Source: Treponema sp.
GTDB lineage: Bacteria; Spirochaetota; Spirochaetia; Treponematales; Breznakiellaceae
Direction of reading: 5' to 3'
Assembly (NCBI GenBank): GCA_031279205.1
Contig: JAITIX010000073.1
Span: forward strand, 1 to 47,618
DNA: 47,618 nt
The notes under the pieces are model-generated. The model ran no database searches and was not told where the DNA came from. It saw only the letters and a list, made by a program, of their open reading frames with translations. Position numbers and translations under genes: made by a program. Positions 16,294 to 25,174 of this stretch are shown here, in pieces. Numbering within the stretch: position 1 is the stretch's first letter; each line of letters begins with the position of its first letter.

Positions 16294-17592
16294 TTATACC
16301 CCAAAGTTCCGCGCAAGTTCGACGGGTAGGGCGCTTACCAAACGTTCCAGCGCCAGTGCTGGACTCTGGTTATAGGTTCCCACTGCGTTTGCCGCCTCTC
16401 CTGTATATTTTCGCCAAATATTGCGTCCAATATTCGGGGTATTAGCAAGTTCCCTGGCGGCGCTTTCAGAAACCAACGCCAGCAGGCTGCTCAGGAAGCG
16501 CAGGAACAGGCTTCGCGGCTCAAAACCGCCGGCGCCGTCAATGACTTTGGCAATAAGTGTTTTGGCGTCAGTGTCTGGTCTGCCCAAACCCGCGTTTTCC
16601 GCTATAGGCGCGCTTATTTTACCCAGTGCCACCAGTTCTTCGGGCAAAGGCTGATCTTCGCGCCGCAAAAGCCGCGCTGTTTTAAAGGCAACCGAAGCAG
16701 CCAGAAACGCGGCAAGCAGTTGCAGGCTCTCGGCTGACACCGGCAGAAATGAATCAAGGTACGCGCCAATGCCCTTGGCGCTTTCTTCATGAAAAAAGCG
16801 CTGTATGATCTGTTCCTCAAGTTCCGGCGGACGCTGAACAAAGCGGTATGGCCGCAGACGCGATAGTATCGTGGGTAACAAAGTTCTCTCACGGGCGCTG
16901 GTAAGCACAACAGTTAAGGACTCAGGCGGTTCTTCAAGAAGCTTTAACAGCGAGTTACGCGCCCCTTCCTGCATACGGTCGGCATTTTCAAGGAGTAGAA
17001 ACTTCCGCCTACCGGATGGCGCAAGATGACTCCAGTAGGCAGCACGTCTGATCTGGGCGATAGGTATGAGGTCGCTCATGCCCTCGCTTTCCAGTTTCAG
17101 CGCGTTCTTGAGTATCGAATCAACCCGTTTTTTGATCACGGCTTCGGTTTTGGCTATGTTGAGCGCGTCAATATCTTCTTCCAGAGCAACGAGGTACGCG
17201 CTTATCTTGTTAAACTTGGCGTCTTCTTCCCACAGGTCTGGCGAAAAGCGGGCAAGGAGTTTGCGCGTTGAGCGGATAAACAAGATTCGCCCCGCCGCTG
17301 TATCGCGCTGAAACGCGGCGGCGCTGGCGGCAATCTCAGCGTAAAATGGACGCGACCCAAGTAGCAATGTGTCGGGGTCCGCAAGTACGCGGTGTCTGGC
17401 ACAAGAAGCGCAGACGCAATCCTCCGGTGCGTTGGTCTGTTCGCAGGACAGGACGCGGGCAAGCTCAAGCGCCGTGCTTCCCTTACCCGACATCGGCGGC
17501 CCCGCGAACAGAAACGACGGCGCCAGCTTTCCGGCGACCTTATCACGGACAAGCTGATTCACCGCGTCCTGTCCCACAATGGTTTCAAACAT
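16294..17592 (-). CDS. holB: DNA polymerase III delta-prime-like subunit
   Basis: The protein has 432 residues, longer than the ~330 of E. coli, with an extra central block (about 85-160). AAA+ clamp-loader features: FETIVGQDAVNQLV at the start, P-loop-like GPPMSGKGS (31-39), a Cys cluster DCVCASC typical of the zinc module, the block LLLENADRMQEGARNSLLKLLEEPPES, and TILSRLRPYRF, the SRx arginine-finger motif with Cys replaced. It helps load the beta clamp on DNA. There is no Shine-Dalgarno site; TATTCT lies 5 nt before ATG 17592. An IS-like remnant abuts its 5' end. It is followed by the histidine-kinase gene. Confidence 0.85.
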   Translation of the reverse strand: MFETIVGQDAVNQLVRDKVAGKLAPSFLFAGPPMSGKGSTALELARVLSCEQTNAPEDCVCASCARHRVLADPDTLLLGSRPFYAEIAASAAAFQRDTAAGRILFIRSTRKLLARFSPDLWEEDAKFNKISAYLVALEEDIDALNIAKTEAVIKKRVDSILKNALKLESEGMSDLIPIAQIRRAAYWSHLAPSGRRKFLLLENADRMQEGARNSLLKLLEEPPESLTVVLTSARERTLLPTILSRLRPYRFVQRPPELEEQIIQRFFHEESAKGIGAYLDSFLPVSAESLQLLAAFLAASVAFKTARLLRREDQPLPEELVALGKISAPIAENAGLGRPDTDAKTLIAKVIDGAGGFEPRSLFLRFLSSLLALVSESAARELANTPNIGRNIWRKYTGEAANAVGTYNQSPALALERLVSALPVELARNFGV

Positions 17593-17613
17593 AGTTCAGA
17601 ATACCTGTCAGTA

Positions 17614-17895
17614 ATCCCCTGCCTAAAGACAGGTGCTTATAGCTTGGGCTGATTGTTCAGCTTGCTCTACAAGGTTTCTGCTTCCTTCCGTTACTGGACT
17701 TTCCACGATAGTTTCACCCTTATCACCAAGAGCCAGCGCTCTCATGTCCACAGACGTTGATTCCCCGCACTGCGCGGGTACGAGAGTGCATACTAAGCTA
17801 TCTTTAATCTCAATGTCAACAAGAGATTTCCCATTCCATCTTTTGCTATTGTACCGCCTCATATCCCCATGCCCAAAGACAGGGGTTTTGCGGCG
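17614..17895 (-). mobile_element. Decayed IS200/IS605-like remnant, copy 2 (tnpB 3' end / omega-RNA-like)
   Basis: This is the best-preserved copy. On the minus strand it begins with a hairpin around CTTTGGGCA (17865-17885), then an open frame reading VPAQCGESTSVDMRALALGD, ETIVESPVTEGSRNLVEQAE, and ends with hairpin CCTG...CAGG (17618-17633). The GE-(S/V)-T-x-VD-M-x-AL...ET...GS pattern resembles the C-terminal tail of TnpB proteins. It lies in the divergent gap between holB and atpB, directed toward holB. No transposase core remains. Confidence 0.65.
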
Positions 17896-18004
17896 ATTTT
17901 GATAAAAATACTTAATATACTGAACTCTTAGAATTGTTCCCACTTGTTTTTCCTGTTGCATTATGGCATTCTACTTATACAGACTGTTTTCGTAGGTGAG
18001 GTGT

Positions 18005-19444
18005 ATGAAAGGTATTGAATACCGAGGGCTGACCCGTATCGAGGGACCGGTGGTGATTACAGCGAGAAGCAAGAACGTGGGTTTTAATGAGGTAGTCGCA
18101 GTGTATGACCGCGAAGAAGGCCGGCGGCTGGGGCGCGTGGTTGATATGAGCGAGGACTGGACCGCGATTCAGATATTTGGCAGTAACACGGGGCTTTCGG
18201 CAGACGAGGCGCGGGTCGAATTTCTGGGGAAACCTATGGAACTCCGCGTGGGAATGGGGCTGCTGGGGCGCATTTTCAATGGTCTGGGGGAGCCTATTGA
18301 TGGGTACGGGAACATCTTCTCCTCAACCTGCTTTGATGTGAATGGTCAGCCAATCAATCCTTATGCCCGCACCTACCCGCGAGACTTTATCCAAACCGGC
18401 ATCTCAGCTATCGACGGTATGAATACCCTGATTCGGGGACAGAAGTTGCCAATCTTCTCCGGGAATGGCCTGCCGCATAACCGGCTTGCCGCGCAAATTG
18501 TGCGACAGGCTAAGATTCTTAACGCTAATGAGCCGTTTGTCGTGGTGTTCTGCGCCATGGGGGTTAAGTATGATGTGGCGCGTTTCTTTCTTGACGACTT
18601 CGAGAAGTCCGGTGTACTGGCAAACGTTGTTGTATTCCTCTCGCTGGCAGACGCGCCGTCGCTGGAACGCCTGGTTGCGCCGAAATGCGCCTTGACTGCG
18701 GCGGAATACCTCGCTTACCAGAAAAACATGCACGTACTGGTCGTTATGACCGACATGACCAACTACTGCGAGGCCTTGCGCGAGGTATCTTCAATTAGGG
18801 GTGAGGTGCCGAGCCGTAAGGGGTATCCGGGGTATCTCTACTCTGACCTTGCGTCGCTTTATGAACGCGCTGGAAAGATTAGCGGGTCGAGCGGGTCTAT
18901 TACGCAGATTCCGATTCTTACCATGCCGAATGATGATATAAGCCACCCGATTCCTGATCTGTCGGGGTATATCACCGAGGGGCAGATCGTGCTTGATCGG
19001 GAGTTAGCTCAGCGCGGCGTGTATCCACCAGTAGCTGGTCTGCCGAGTCTGTCGCGCCTGATGAAGGACGGGATTGGGCCGGGCATGACGCGGGATGATC
19101 ACAAGGACGTGGCCAGCCAGCTTTTCGCAGCCTACTCAAAGGTTAAGCAGGTGCGTAACCTTGCGTCGATTATCGGGGAGGAGGAGCTTTCTGAGGCGGA
19201 TAAGCAGTATTTGCGCTTTGGCGAGAAGTTTGAGCAGAAGTTTCTAACCCAGGGGGATTTTGAGAACCGTGATATTGAGCGTACCCTGAACATTGGCTGG
19301 GAAACGCTTACCGAGATACCACGCGACGAACTCCTGCGTATCAAGCAGGAACTCATCGAAAAGTACCTTGACCCGATTCTGGCGTTCAAGGAGATGTCAG
19401 ACAATATGAACAATATGGCCAATAGCCTACGGATGGTGGGGTAG
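18005..19444 (+). CDS. atpB: V-type ATPase subunit B
   Basis: The protein has 479 residues from ATG 18005; the open frame begins 9 nt earlier at a GTG, but AGGTGAGG lies correctly before 18005. Non-catalytic B subunit of the A/V-type rotary ATPase: [47 protein letters not shown] (no true Walker A, as expected for B), [15 protein letters not shown] and [12 protein letters not shown] are all diagnostic. It forms the A3B3 head with subunit A. The gene for A is not next to it here: subunit D follows at 3 nt, and upstream lies only an IS-like remnant. Confidence 0.95.
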   Translation: MKGIEYRGLTRIEGPVVITARSKNVGFNEVVAVYDREEGRRLGRVVDMSEDWTAIQIFGSNTGLSADEARVEFLGKPMELRVGMGLLGRIFNGLGEPIDGYGNIFSSTCFDVNGQPINPYARTYPRDFIQTGISAIDGMNTLIRGQKLPIFSGNGLPHNRLAAQIVRQAKILNANEPFVVVFCAMGVKYDVARFFLDDFEKSGVLANVVVFLSLADAPSLERLVAPKCALTAAEYLAYQKNMHVLVVMTDMTNYCEALREVSSIRGEVPSRKGYPGYLYSDLASLYERAGKISGSSGSITQIPILTMPNDDISHPIPDLSGYITEGQIVLDRELAQRGVYPPVAGLPSLSRLMKDGIGPGMTRDDHKDVASQLFAAYSKVKQVRNLASIIGEEELSEADKQYLRFGEKFEQKFLTQGDFENRDIERTLNIGWETLTEIPRDELLRIKQELIEKYLDPILAFKEMSDNMNNMANSLRMVG

Positions 19445-19446
19445 GT

Positions 19447-20070
19447 ATGGCGCGAGAAAGCGTTGCTCCCACCAAGAGCAATCTAATCAGGACCAAAGAG
19501 CGGCTTGCTACTGCTGAGGAAGGTTATGACCTGCTTGAGCAGAAGCGGGAAATTCTTGTGATGGAGCTTATGCAAAAGGTGGAGGATGTGAAACTCCTGG
19601 AACGGGACATGGACGCACAGATTGCCGTCGCGTATCCAGCGCTCAAGCGTATGCTCATTGTGGTGGGGCGGGAACGGTCTGACCGGCTCTCCCGTGACAT
19701 CAGATACCAGTTCGAGATATACGAAAAAAAGGTGAGCGCTGCGGGCATGAGTCTTCCTAGCCTTGAAATTACCATGCCTAATGCGGAATTGAAGTATTCC
19801 ACTACAAATTCATTTGCAGAATGTGATGAAACAGTATTAGAATTCTTTAAGTTGCTAAAAATCATAACTGAGTTGGCAGCGGTACGGACGATTACCTGGC
19901 GTTTGGCGCGAGAGGTTCGTAAAACCCAGCGTCGGGTGAACGCACTTGAAAAAATGGTAATCCCAACCGCTCGAGAAACAAAAGTTTATATCGAATCGGC
20001 GCTGGAAGAGCGGGACAGAGATGCCTTCTTTACCAGTAAGCTCCTGAAAAGGAAAGCCGGCAAGGAGTGA
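19447..20070 (+). CDS. atpD: V-type ATPase subunit D
   Basis: The protein has 207 residues. Central-stalk subunit D of the A/V-type ATPase: the N-terminus APTKSNLIRTKERLATAEEGYDLLEQKREILVMELM is the family signature, and the protein is almost wholly two long helices (about 5-70 and 125-190) that form the rotating coiled coil in the A3B3 head. It starts 3 nt after the B gene, so it is translationally coupled. The peripheral and membrane subunits usually encoded next (I and K) are absent; a UspA gene follows. Confidence 0.93.
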   Translation: MARESVAPTKSNLIRTKERLATAEEGYDLLEQKREILVMELMQKVEDVKLLERDMDAQIAVAYPALKRMLIVVGRERSDRLSRDIRYQFEIYEKKVSAAGMSLPSLEITMPNAELKYSTTNSFAECDETVLEFFKLLKIITELAAVRTITWRLAREVRKTQRRVNALEKMVIPTARETKVYIESALEERDRDAFFTSKLLKRKAGKE

Positions 20071-20074
20071 AGCT

Positions 20075-20560
20075 ATGATCAAACCATTGTTTTCTAACAT
20101 TGTTGTCGCGGTTACCGGTTCCGACGCTTCTGTACTGGCGGCCAAGTATGCCATTGTCATGGCTAAAATGTATCGTTGCCGTCTTACAGCCGTGTATGTC
20201 GTTGATATCGCCACGATACGGCAACTTACCCTGAGCAAAATCTTCATCCAAGACGAAGGTAATGAGTATGCTGTCAGCCTCAAGGCTAATGGCGAGCGTT
20301 ATCTCGCCTTTGTCGATGAGCTGGCGCGTACTAAGGGCGTCAAGATCGAGCGGGCGATACGCAGTGGCGCAGTGTATACGGAAATCCTGACACTGGCGGA
20401 AGAAAAAAAAGCTGATCTCATCATCTTAGGAGGATGGGAGAAAGACCGGAGCGCACGGGACATCATTTCTCACTCCCATCGGGAGATTATGAATAACGCC
20501 AAGTGTTCGGTAATGTTGGTCAAAGAACCAAACATAGATCAAATTTTCAGGCAAGCCTGA
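20075..20560 (+). CDS. Universal stress protein (UspA family)
   Basis: The protein has 161 residues. A single Usp domain: beta strand IVVAVTGSDASVLAAKYAIVMAK at the start and a late ADLIILGGWEKD...IMNNAKCSVMLVKEP region. The usual ATP-binding G-x2-G-x9-G-(S/T) is only partly kept (GGWEKDRSARDI), so ATP binding is doubtful. It starts 5 nt after atpD with GGAGTGAAGCT and so belongs to that operon; a link to ion or energy stress is inference. Confidence 0.82.
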   Translation: MIKPLFSNIVVAVTGSDASVLAAKYAIVMAKMYRCRLTAVYVVDIATIRQLTLSKIFIQDEGNEYAVSLKANGERYLAFVDELARTKGVKIERAIRSGAVYTEILTLAEEKKADLIILGGWEKDRSARDIISHSHREIMNNAKCSVMLVKEPNIDQIFRQA

Positions 20561-20575
20561 ACAGAGAGGCATGGA

Positions 20576-20983
20576 ATGAGAATAGCGATTGTCAGCGCTA
20601 CGGCGCGGCGGATGGGGATTCCCGATTATATAAAAGCCTTGCAAAAAGGTATGGAGGCTATGGGGCATCGCGTTGACGTGATTGATGCGTGGACTGAGGA
20701 TGGGTTTCGTCTGCCAGGTTATGAATACATTGTGGTATGCGCCGAGTCCATATCCCTCTTCGGCGGAAAAATGCCAGAGGCTTTGCCTAAGATACTTGCC
20801 ACAGGAAGCGGGCTTTCAGGCAAGAAGAGCGCGGGCTTTCTCAAGAAAACCGGCCCCTTCACCGGCAAGGCCTTCTCTAACCTCATGAAGGCCATGGAAA
20901 AAGAAGGCATGATGGTCAACTGGAGCGATATCATCCTTTCGGCAACTCAGGCTGAGGCTCTGGGCAAGCACATCGGGGCATGA
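20576..20983 (+). CDS. Flavodoxin-like-fold protein of unknown function
   Basis: The protein has 135 residues. It begins MRIAIVSATARRMGIPDYIKALQKGMEAMGH and continues with an alternating alpha/beta pattern (YEYIVVCAES...) that suggests a flavodoxin-like Rossmann fold, but the usual FMN phosphate loop (T-x-T/S-G-x-T) is not clear. AGAGAGG precedes the ATG at a good distance. It lies between the UspA and J-domain genes in a tightly packed run. Function unknown. Confidence 0.6.
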   Translation: MRIAIVSATARRMGIPDYIKALQKGMEAMGHRVDVIDAWTEDGFRLPGYEYIVVCAESISLFGGKMPEALPKILATGSGLSGKKSAGFLKKTGPFTGKAFSNLMKAMEKEGMMVNWSDIILSATQAEALGKHIGA

Positions 20984-20995
20984 CGCGCTGGCATT

Positions 20996-21790
20996 GTGGA
21001 AAACTATTACCGGCTTCTCGGCGTCAACGAGTCTTCCTCCCCACGTGAGATAAAAAAAGCATTTCGTGAGCGGGCAAAACAGTTGCACCCCGACATTGCC
21101 GGTAATGCCGCCACAGCAGAAATGCGGCGCTTGCTCACCGCTTATGAAGTACTTTCCAAACCAGACCAGCGCCACGAGTACGACCGCGCCTTTAACCGTA
21201 TCCTTAAAAAAGGAGATTTCAATTACCGAACCTTCTTGCAGGAACACGATGATCCGGCAAGTCAGGCTAAACTCGTGTTCTTCGACCTTATGCACCTTGA
21301 AGAAGAACGCGCTCTGGAGATATGGCGCAGACAGGGCGGACTGGGTTTTCCCCTGCAAAAGTATCTGGATCAGGAAGACTGGATGGACTGCACTTTCTTG
21401 CTGGCTGAGGAACTGGAAAAACGACAGTGCTACTACGAGGCGTTCATGCTTCTGGTGGATATTGTGCGGGAGGAACGCCGCCGGCCATACTTCCGGCACT
21501 TCATTATTGAGGTGGAGGCGGTTTTGAAAGAACTGGTTCGCTTACGGCTCAAATCGTCGCTGGACGAGAAAACGTATATCCTCTGTATGGAAAACCTGCT
21601 CGACCTAGGCTTTCCCTCGCGTGATGAGGCCCGCTGGCTCCGTTCCATGGCGGAAAGCCTGGTTAAGTTGGGTGAACTCAAGTCAGCCGGGTGCGTATTT
21701 CGAGAAGCGCTGCGGCGCGATCCCCATCTCCCTAACACAGTCCGACTCAAGCGCAAGCTGCAAATCAGAGACACAGAAAACAAGGTATAA
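20996..21790 (+). CDS. J-domain protein with helical C-terminus
   Basis: The protein has 264 residues and starts at GTG 20996. Residues 2-66 form a J domain: YYRLLGVNESSSPREIKKAFRERAKQ, the HPD tripeptide in LHPDI, and YEVLSKPDQRHEYD. J domains stimulate DnaK-type Hsp70 ATPase. The classical Gly/Phe, zinc-finger and substrate domains of DnaJ are missing; the rest is helical and may be TPR-like, with an LGELKSAGCVFREALRRDP motif at about 220-238. It is thus a specialised co-chaperone, and the client is unknown. It ends 8 nt before map. Confidence 0.82.
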   Translation: MENYYRLLGVNESSSPREIKKAFRERAKQLHPDIAGNAATAEMRRLLTAYEVLSKPDQRHEYDRAFNRILKKGDFNYRTFLQEHDDPASQAKLVFFDLMHLEEERALEIWRRQGGLGFPLQKYLDQEDWMDCTFLLAEELEKRQCYYEAFMLLVDIVREERRRPYFRHFIIEVEAVLKELVRLRLKSSLDEKTYILCMENLLDLGFPSRDEARWLRSMAESLVKLGELKSAGCVFREALRRDPHLPNTVRLKRKLQIRDTENKV

Positions 21791-21798
21791 GGCATATC

Positions 21799-22563
21799 AT
21801 GATTCGTTTAAAAAACGCAAAACAAATTGAAGGCATCCGCTCATCGTGCAATATGTTGAGCGCCATGTATCGGGAACTCATTCCTCTGGTCAAGCCAGGA
21901 GTTGAAACCCTTGAAATCGACCTCTGGACGCGAAACTGGATCAAGAAGGCAGGCGGCAAACCCGCGTTCCTAGGCTACGGCCCCAAGAAAAACCCCTTCC
22001 CAGCCGCTATCTGCGTCTCCATCAACAACGAGGTGATTCACGGAATCCCCTCCAAACGCCGTATCCAAGAAGGCGACCTCGTTTCGCTGGACTGCGGCAT
22101 TGAGCTGGACGGGTATATCAGCGATCAGGCCATCAGCATCGAGGCAGGTAAGGTGAGCAGCGCGGTTCACCAGCTCAATGTCGTTACGCGGGAGTGCTTG
22201 TACAAGGGCATTGAGGCGGCAAAGGCTGGCGACCGGCTGCTCCAAATCGCGCGCGCCGTGGAAGGACACGCGCTCGCCCACGGTTACGGGGTAGTGCGCG
22301 ATTACTGCGGACACGGAGTCGGCCTGAGCCTGCACGAAGACCCACAGGTCGCCAACTACCCGCACGGGCCAAACCCCCGCATGAACAACGGACTAGTGAT
22401 CGCCATCGAACCCATGATCAACATGGGCAAGGCCGGCGTAAGGTTGCTGGACGACAACTGGACCGTTGTTACCGCCGACGAACTGGTTTCCGCGCACTGG
22501 GAACACACCGTGGCAATCTTTGACGGTCAAACCGAGATACTCACCGAAAGGGTCGACCCGTGA
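21799..22563 (+). CDS. map: Methionine aminopeptidase, type I
   Basis: The protein has 254 residues, the normal length. It removes the initiator Met from nascent proteins. All metal ligands are present: Asp98 and Asp109 in SLDCGIELDGYISDQ, His172 in CGHGVG, Glu204 in AIEPM and Glu235 in HWEHTVAI, plus the substrate His81 in VIHGIP. It belongs to the operon beginning with atpB, and an AT-rich gap of 186 bp follows before htrA. Confidence 0.95.
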   Translation: MIRLKNAKQIEGIRSSCNMLSAMYRELIPLVKPGVETLEIDLWTRNWIKKAGGKPAFLGYGPKKNPFPAAICVSINNEVIHGIPSKRRIQEGDLVSLDCGIELDGYISDQAISIEAGKVSSAVHQLNVVTRECLYKGIEAAKAGDRLLQIARAVEGHALAHGYGVVRDYCGHGVGLSLHEDPQVANYPHGPNPRMNNGLVIAIEPMINMGKAGVRLLDDNWTVVTADELVSAHWEHTVAIFDGQTEILTERVDP

Positions 22564-22749
22564 TAAAAATCTGGCCATCAAAGTAGAATTACACGTATAA
22601 TCCTGTAACTATTCAGAAAAATTTTTATTATTATAGATATAGCTTAGTTAAAAAACGTAAAAATCTGAATAAATCGCGATTCAAAACAGATTTTGTAACA
22701 AATTTGACCAAGTGTTTCTATTCTTCTCACTTAAAAAGGGGTGTATGCT

Positions 22750-24246
22750 ATGAATCTTTTAAAGAAATTGTCCTCGAAGAGCTTTTTATTCTTCAATTTA
22801 GTGCTGGTGGGAGTAATTTTTGGTTTTACGCTCGCCTGTTTCTCATTCTTTGGACCCATGGCGAAGCTGGGAAAGGTCGCTCAAGCGGAGCAGAATCAGG
22901 TGATGATCCCTGAAAGCGCTCTGGCTGTGGCGGAAAGCCTCCAAGCCGCGATCCAAGCCGTGTCCGCAAAAGTCGTTCCCTCAGTGGTCGAGATTGACAC
23001 AGTATCTGTGGTTCAGCGGCAAAGCCAGAACTACAACGGCGTTCCGTGGGAATTCTTCTTTGGCCCGCAGGAAGATCAGGGACAGAGCGAGTACCGCTCA
23101 CAGGGACTGGGTTCCGGCATCATAGTCCGAAAAGATCGGGACACCTACTATGTGTTAACCAACTACCATGTGGTGGAAGACGTTACCGAGATTACCATAA
23201 AAACCGATGACGGAAAGGAAGCTCCAGCATCGTTGGTTGGCACAGACGAACGCAAAGACCTGGCAATGGTTTCCTTCAAAAGCAACGACAGCTATCCACT
23301 GGCGGTGCTGGGCGACTCAGACGCAGTGAAAGTTGGCGACTGGGCTATCGCGGTGGGCAACCCGCTCAGCTTCATGTCCTCAGTTACAATGGGCATCATC
23401 AGCGCAGTGGGACGCACCGATGGTCCCGCAAACAACATCAACGACTTTATCCAGACCGACGCTTCCATCAATCAGGGGAATTCAGGCGGGCCGCTCGTGA
23501 ACATCAGGGGCGAAGTCATCGGAATCAACACATGGATCGTCAGTAATAGCAGCAGCAGCGGCGGCTCTATTGGCATTGGGTTCGCCATTCCTATCAACAA
23601 CACCAAACGCTCCATAGACGAATTCATCAATACCGGCACGATCAGTTACGGCTGGCTGGGAGTTTCTCTCATCGAGCCAGACCGCGACTCAATTCAGGCG
23701 CTGAAACTCGACGGCAAGCGCGGCGGATTGGCAGCAGAGGTCTTCATCGGCTCGCCCGCTGACAAGGGCGGCATCAAACCCGGAGACTTTATCACCCACG
23801 TGAATGGCAAAGAAGCACGCGGCTCAAGTCAAGTAACCTTGCTCGTTGGCGAGCTTAAGCCCGGAGACCAGGCAACCTTCACCGTTATACGCGACGGGAC
23901 GCCCCGTGATTTCACAGTGCGTATCGAAGCGCGAACCGACGAGGCGGCTGCCGATAGCAAAAACCTCTGGCCAGGCGTGTATGTGGTTCCGCTTACCGAC
24001 GCCAGACGCAGCAGCCTTAAACTTGACCAGAACGCTCAAGGCGTTTATGTGTATCAGACCTATGCCGAAGCTCCAGCAGCCGTCATCGGGCTGCAGCGTG
24101 GCGACCTGATCACCGGCATCAATGGCCAGCCAGTTAAAGACCTCGCCTCGTTCTATCAAGTTCTGCGTGATAAAACCGACAAAGAACTTTGGTTTAACAT
24201 CATTCGTAACTCTGCAACTATGGAAACAATGCGGTTCAAGCGTTAA
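22750..24246 (+). CDS. HtrA/DegP-type periplasmic serine protease
   Basis: The protein has 498 residues from ATG 22750 (AAGGGGTG just upstream). An N-terminal membrane anchor or signal lies at about 12-36. The trypsin-like domain has catalytic His140 (TNYHVVED), Asp170 (ERKDLAMV) and Ser245 (NQGNSGGPL). Two PDZ domains follow, at about 290-385 (GWLGVSLIEP...) and 400-490 (GVYVYQTYAEAPA...). It acts as a quality-control protease and chaperone in the periplasm, and the architecture matches DegP/DegQ. It is monocistronic with its own AT-rich upstream region and a strong terminator downstream. Confidence 0.94.
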   Translation: MNLLKKLSSKSFLFFNLVLVGVIFGFTLACFSFFGPMAKLGKVAQAEQNQVMIPESALAVAESLQAAIQAVSAKVVPSVVEIDTVSVVQRQSQNYNGVPWEFFFGPQEDQGQSEYRSQGLGSGIIVRKDRDTYYVLTNYHVVEDVTEITIKTDDGKEAPASLVGTDERKDLAMVSFKSNDSYPLAVLGDSDAVKVGDWAIAVGNPLSFMSSVTMGIISAVGRTDGPANNINDFIQTDASINQGNSGGPLVNIRGEVIGINTWIVSNSSSSGGSIGIGFAIPINNTKRSIDEFINTGTISYGWLGVSLIEPDRDSIQALKLDGKRGGLAAEVFIGSPADKGGIKPGDFITHVNGKEARGSSQVTLLVGELKPGDQATFTVIRDGTPRDFTVRIEARTDEAAADSKNLWPGVYVVPLTDARRSSLKLDQNAQGVYVYQTYAEAPAAVIGLQRGDLITGINGQPVKDLASFYQVLRDKTDKELWFNIIRNSATMETMRFKR

Positions 24247-24261
24247 GCGCCGCCCCCTCAC

Positions 24262-24301
24262 AAAAACGCGGAGGAAGATCAAAAATCCTCCTCCGCGTTT
24301 T
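24262..24301. terminator. Bidirectional terminator between htrA and the DUF167 gene
   Basis: GC-rich stem ACGCGGAGGA / TCCTCCGCGT with flanking A- and T-runs on both sides, 15-55 nt after the htrA stop and just beyond the convergent DUF167 gene. Confidence 0.8.
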
Positions 24302-24342
24302 CGCGTATGGCGAAGTATCACATAGTCGCCATTCATACCACC

Positions 24343-24630
24343 TTAACAACAAATATGTTCTAATTGTTCATGAAGGCGCAGGGGAAGACTCACGGTTTTA
24401 AGCCGGGACTTCTCACCAGTACGCAGATTCACGTCTTTTTTGGGACAGCCCAGCGTTTTTGCCAGAAACGCGCATAACTCGGCATTGGCCTTGCCATCTT
24501 CCGGCGCTGCCGCAACTTTAACGCGAAGTCGGCCATCCTTCACGCCAAGTATCTGGGAACGCGACGCCCCAGGCAGCACCTTAACGGTGAGATATACAAC
24601 ATTACCAGAAACGTGAATACAATCCGCCAT
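24343..24630 (-). CDS. DUF167 (YggU-family) protein
   Basis: The protein has 95 residues. It matches the small DUF167/YggU family: VKVLPGASRSQILG, GRLRVKVAAAPEDGKANAEL, FLAKTLG and VNLRTGEKSRLKTV are the conserved blocks. The family's biochemical function is not established. ATG 24630 lacks a clear Shine-Dalgarno site. Tandem array 2 begins about 155 bp upstream, and a frame through the array overlaps this gene's 5' part in a different frame. Confidence 0.88.
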   Translation of the reverse strand: MADCIHVSGNVVYLTVKVLPGASRSQILGVKDGRLRVKVAAAPEDGKANAELCAFLAKTLGCPKKDVNLRTGEKSRLKTVSLPLRLHEQLEHICC

Positions 24631-24786
24631 ACGTTTATCGGGTTTACTATTGAGAATTTACGAAGCGTTGTCAATGTGAAAGGCATGCCATTGCCGGATC
24701 CCGCAATGACGCCAGGTACTAAAGGGTATAGACGTTTCATAAAGGCCTGCGCCTCGACTGTAAAAGCGTTAACCGTGCATGTAGAA

Positions 24787-25135
24787 GTTATAACGGGAGA
24801 CTCAATAGTTATAACTATTGACTCAGAAGTTATAACTATTGACCCAGAAGTTATAACTATTGACTCAAAAGTTATAACTATTGACTCAGAAGTTATAACT
24901 ATTGACCCAGAAGTTATAACGGGAGACTCAAAAGTTATAACTATTGACTCAGAAGTTATAACGGGAGACTCAATAGTTATAACGGGAGACTCAGAAGTTA
25001 TAACGGGAGACTCAGAAGTTATAACGGGAGACTCAAAAGTTATAACTATTGACTCAGAAGTTATAACGGGAGACTCAGAAGTTATAACGGGAGACTCAAA
25101 AGTTATAACTATTGACTCAGAAGTTATAACTTTGG
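24787..25135. repeat. 21-bp tandem array 2 (17 units), inverted relative to array 1
   Basis: GTTATAAC occurs at 24787 and every 21 bp to 25123, 17 times. Units are GTTATAACTATTGAC/GTTATAACGGGAGAC joined to YCAGAA-, YCAAAA- or TCAATA-type ends. On the minus strand many units equal those of array 1 (AGTTATAACT, TCTGAGTCAAT). The minus-strand frame from 25166 to 24540 is open and reads heptads VIT-(S/F/I)-(E/G)-S-(I/P). The plus-strand frame 24613-25191 is open as well. It occupies the gap between the DUF167 and GNAT genes; nothing else is visible there. Confidence 0.95.
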
Positions 25136-25174
25136 GGGTAAAGAGTCTGGCGGCTGACCCAGACATTGCGGCGT

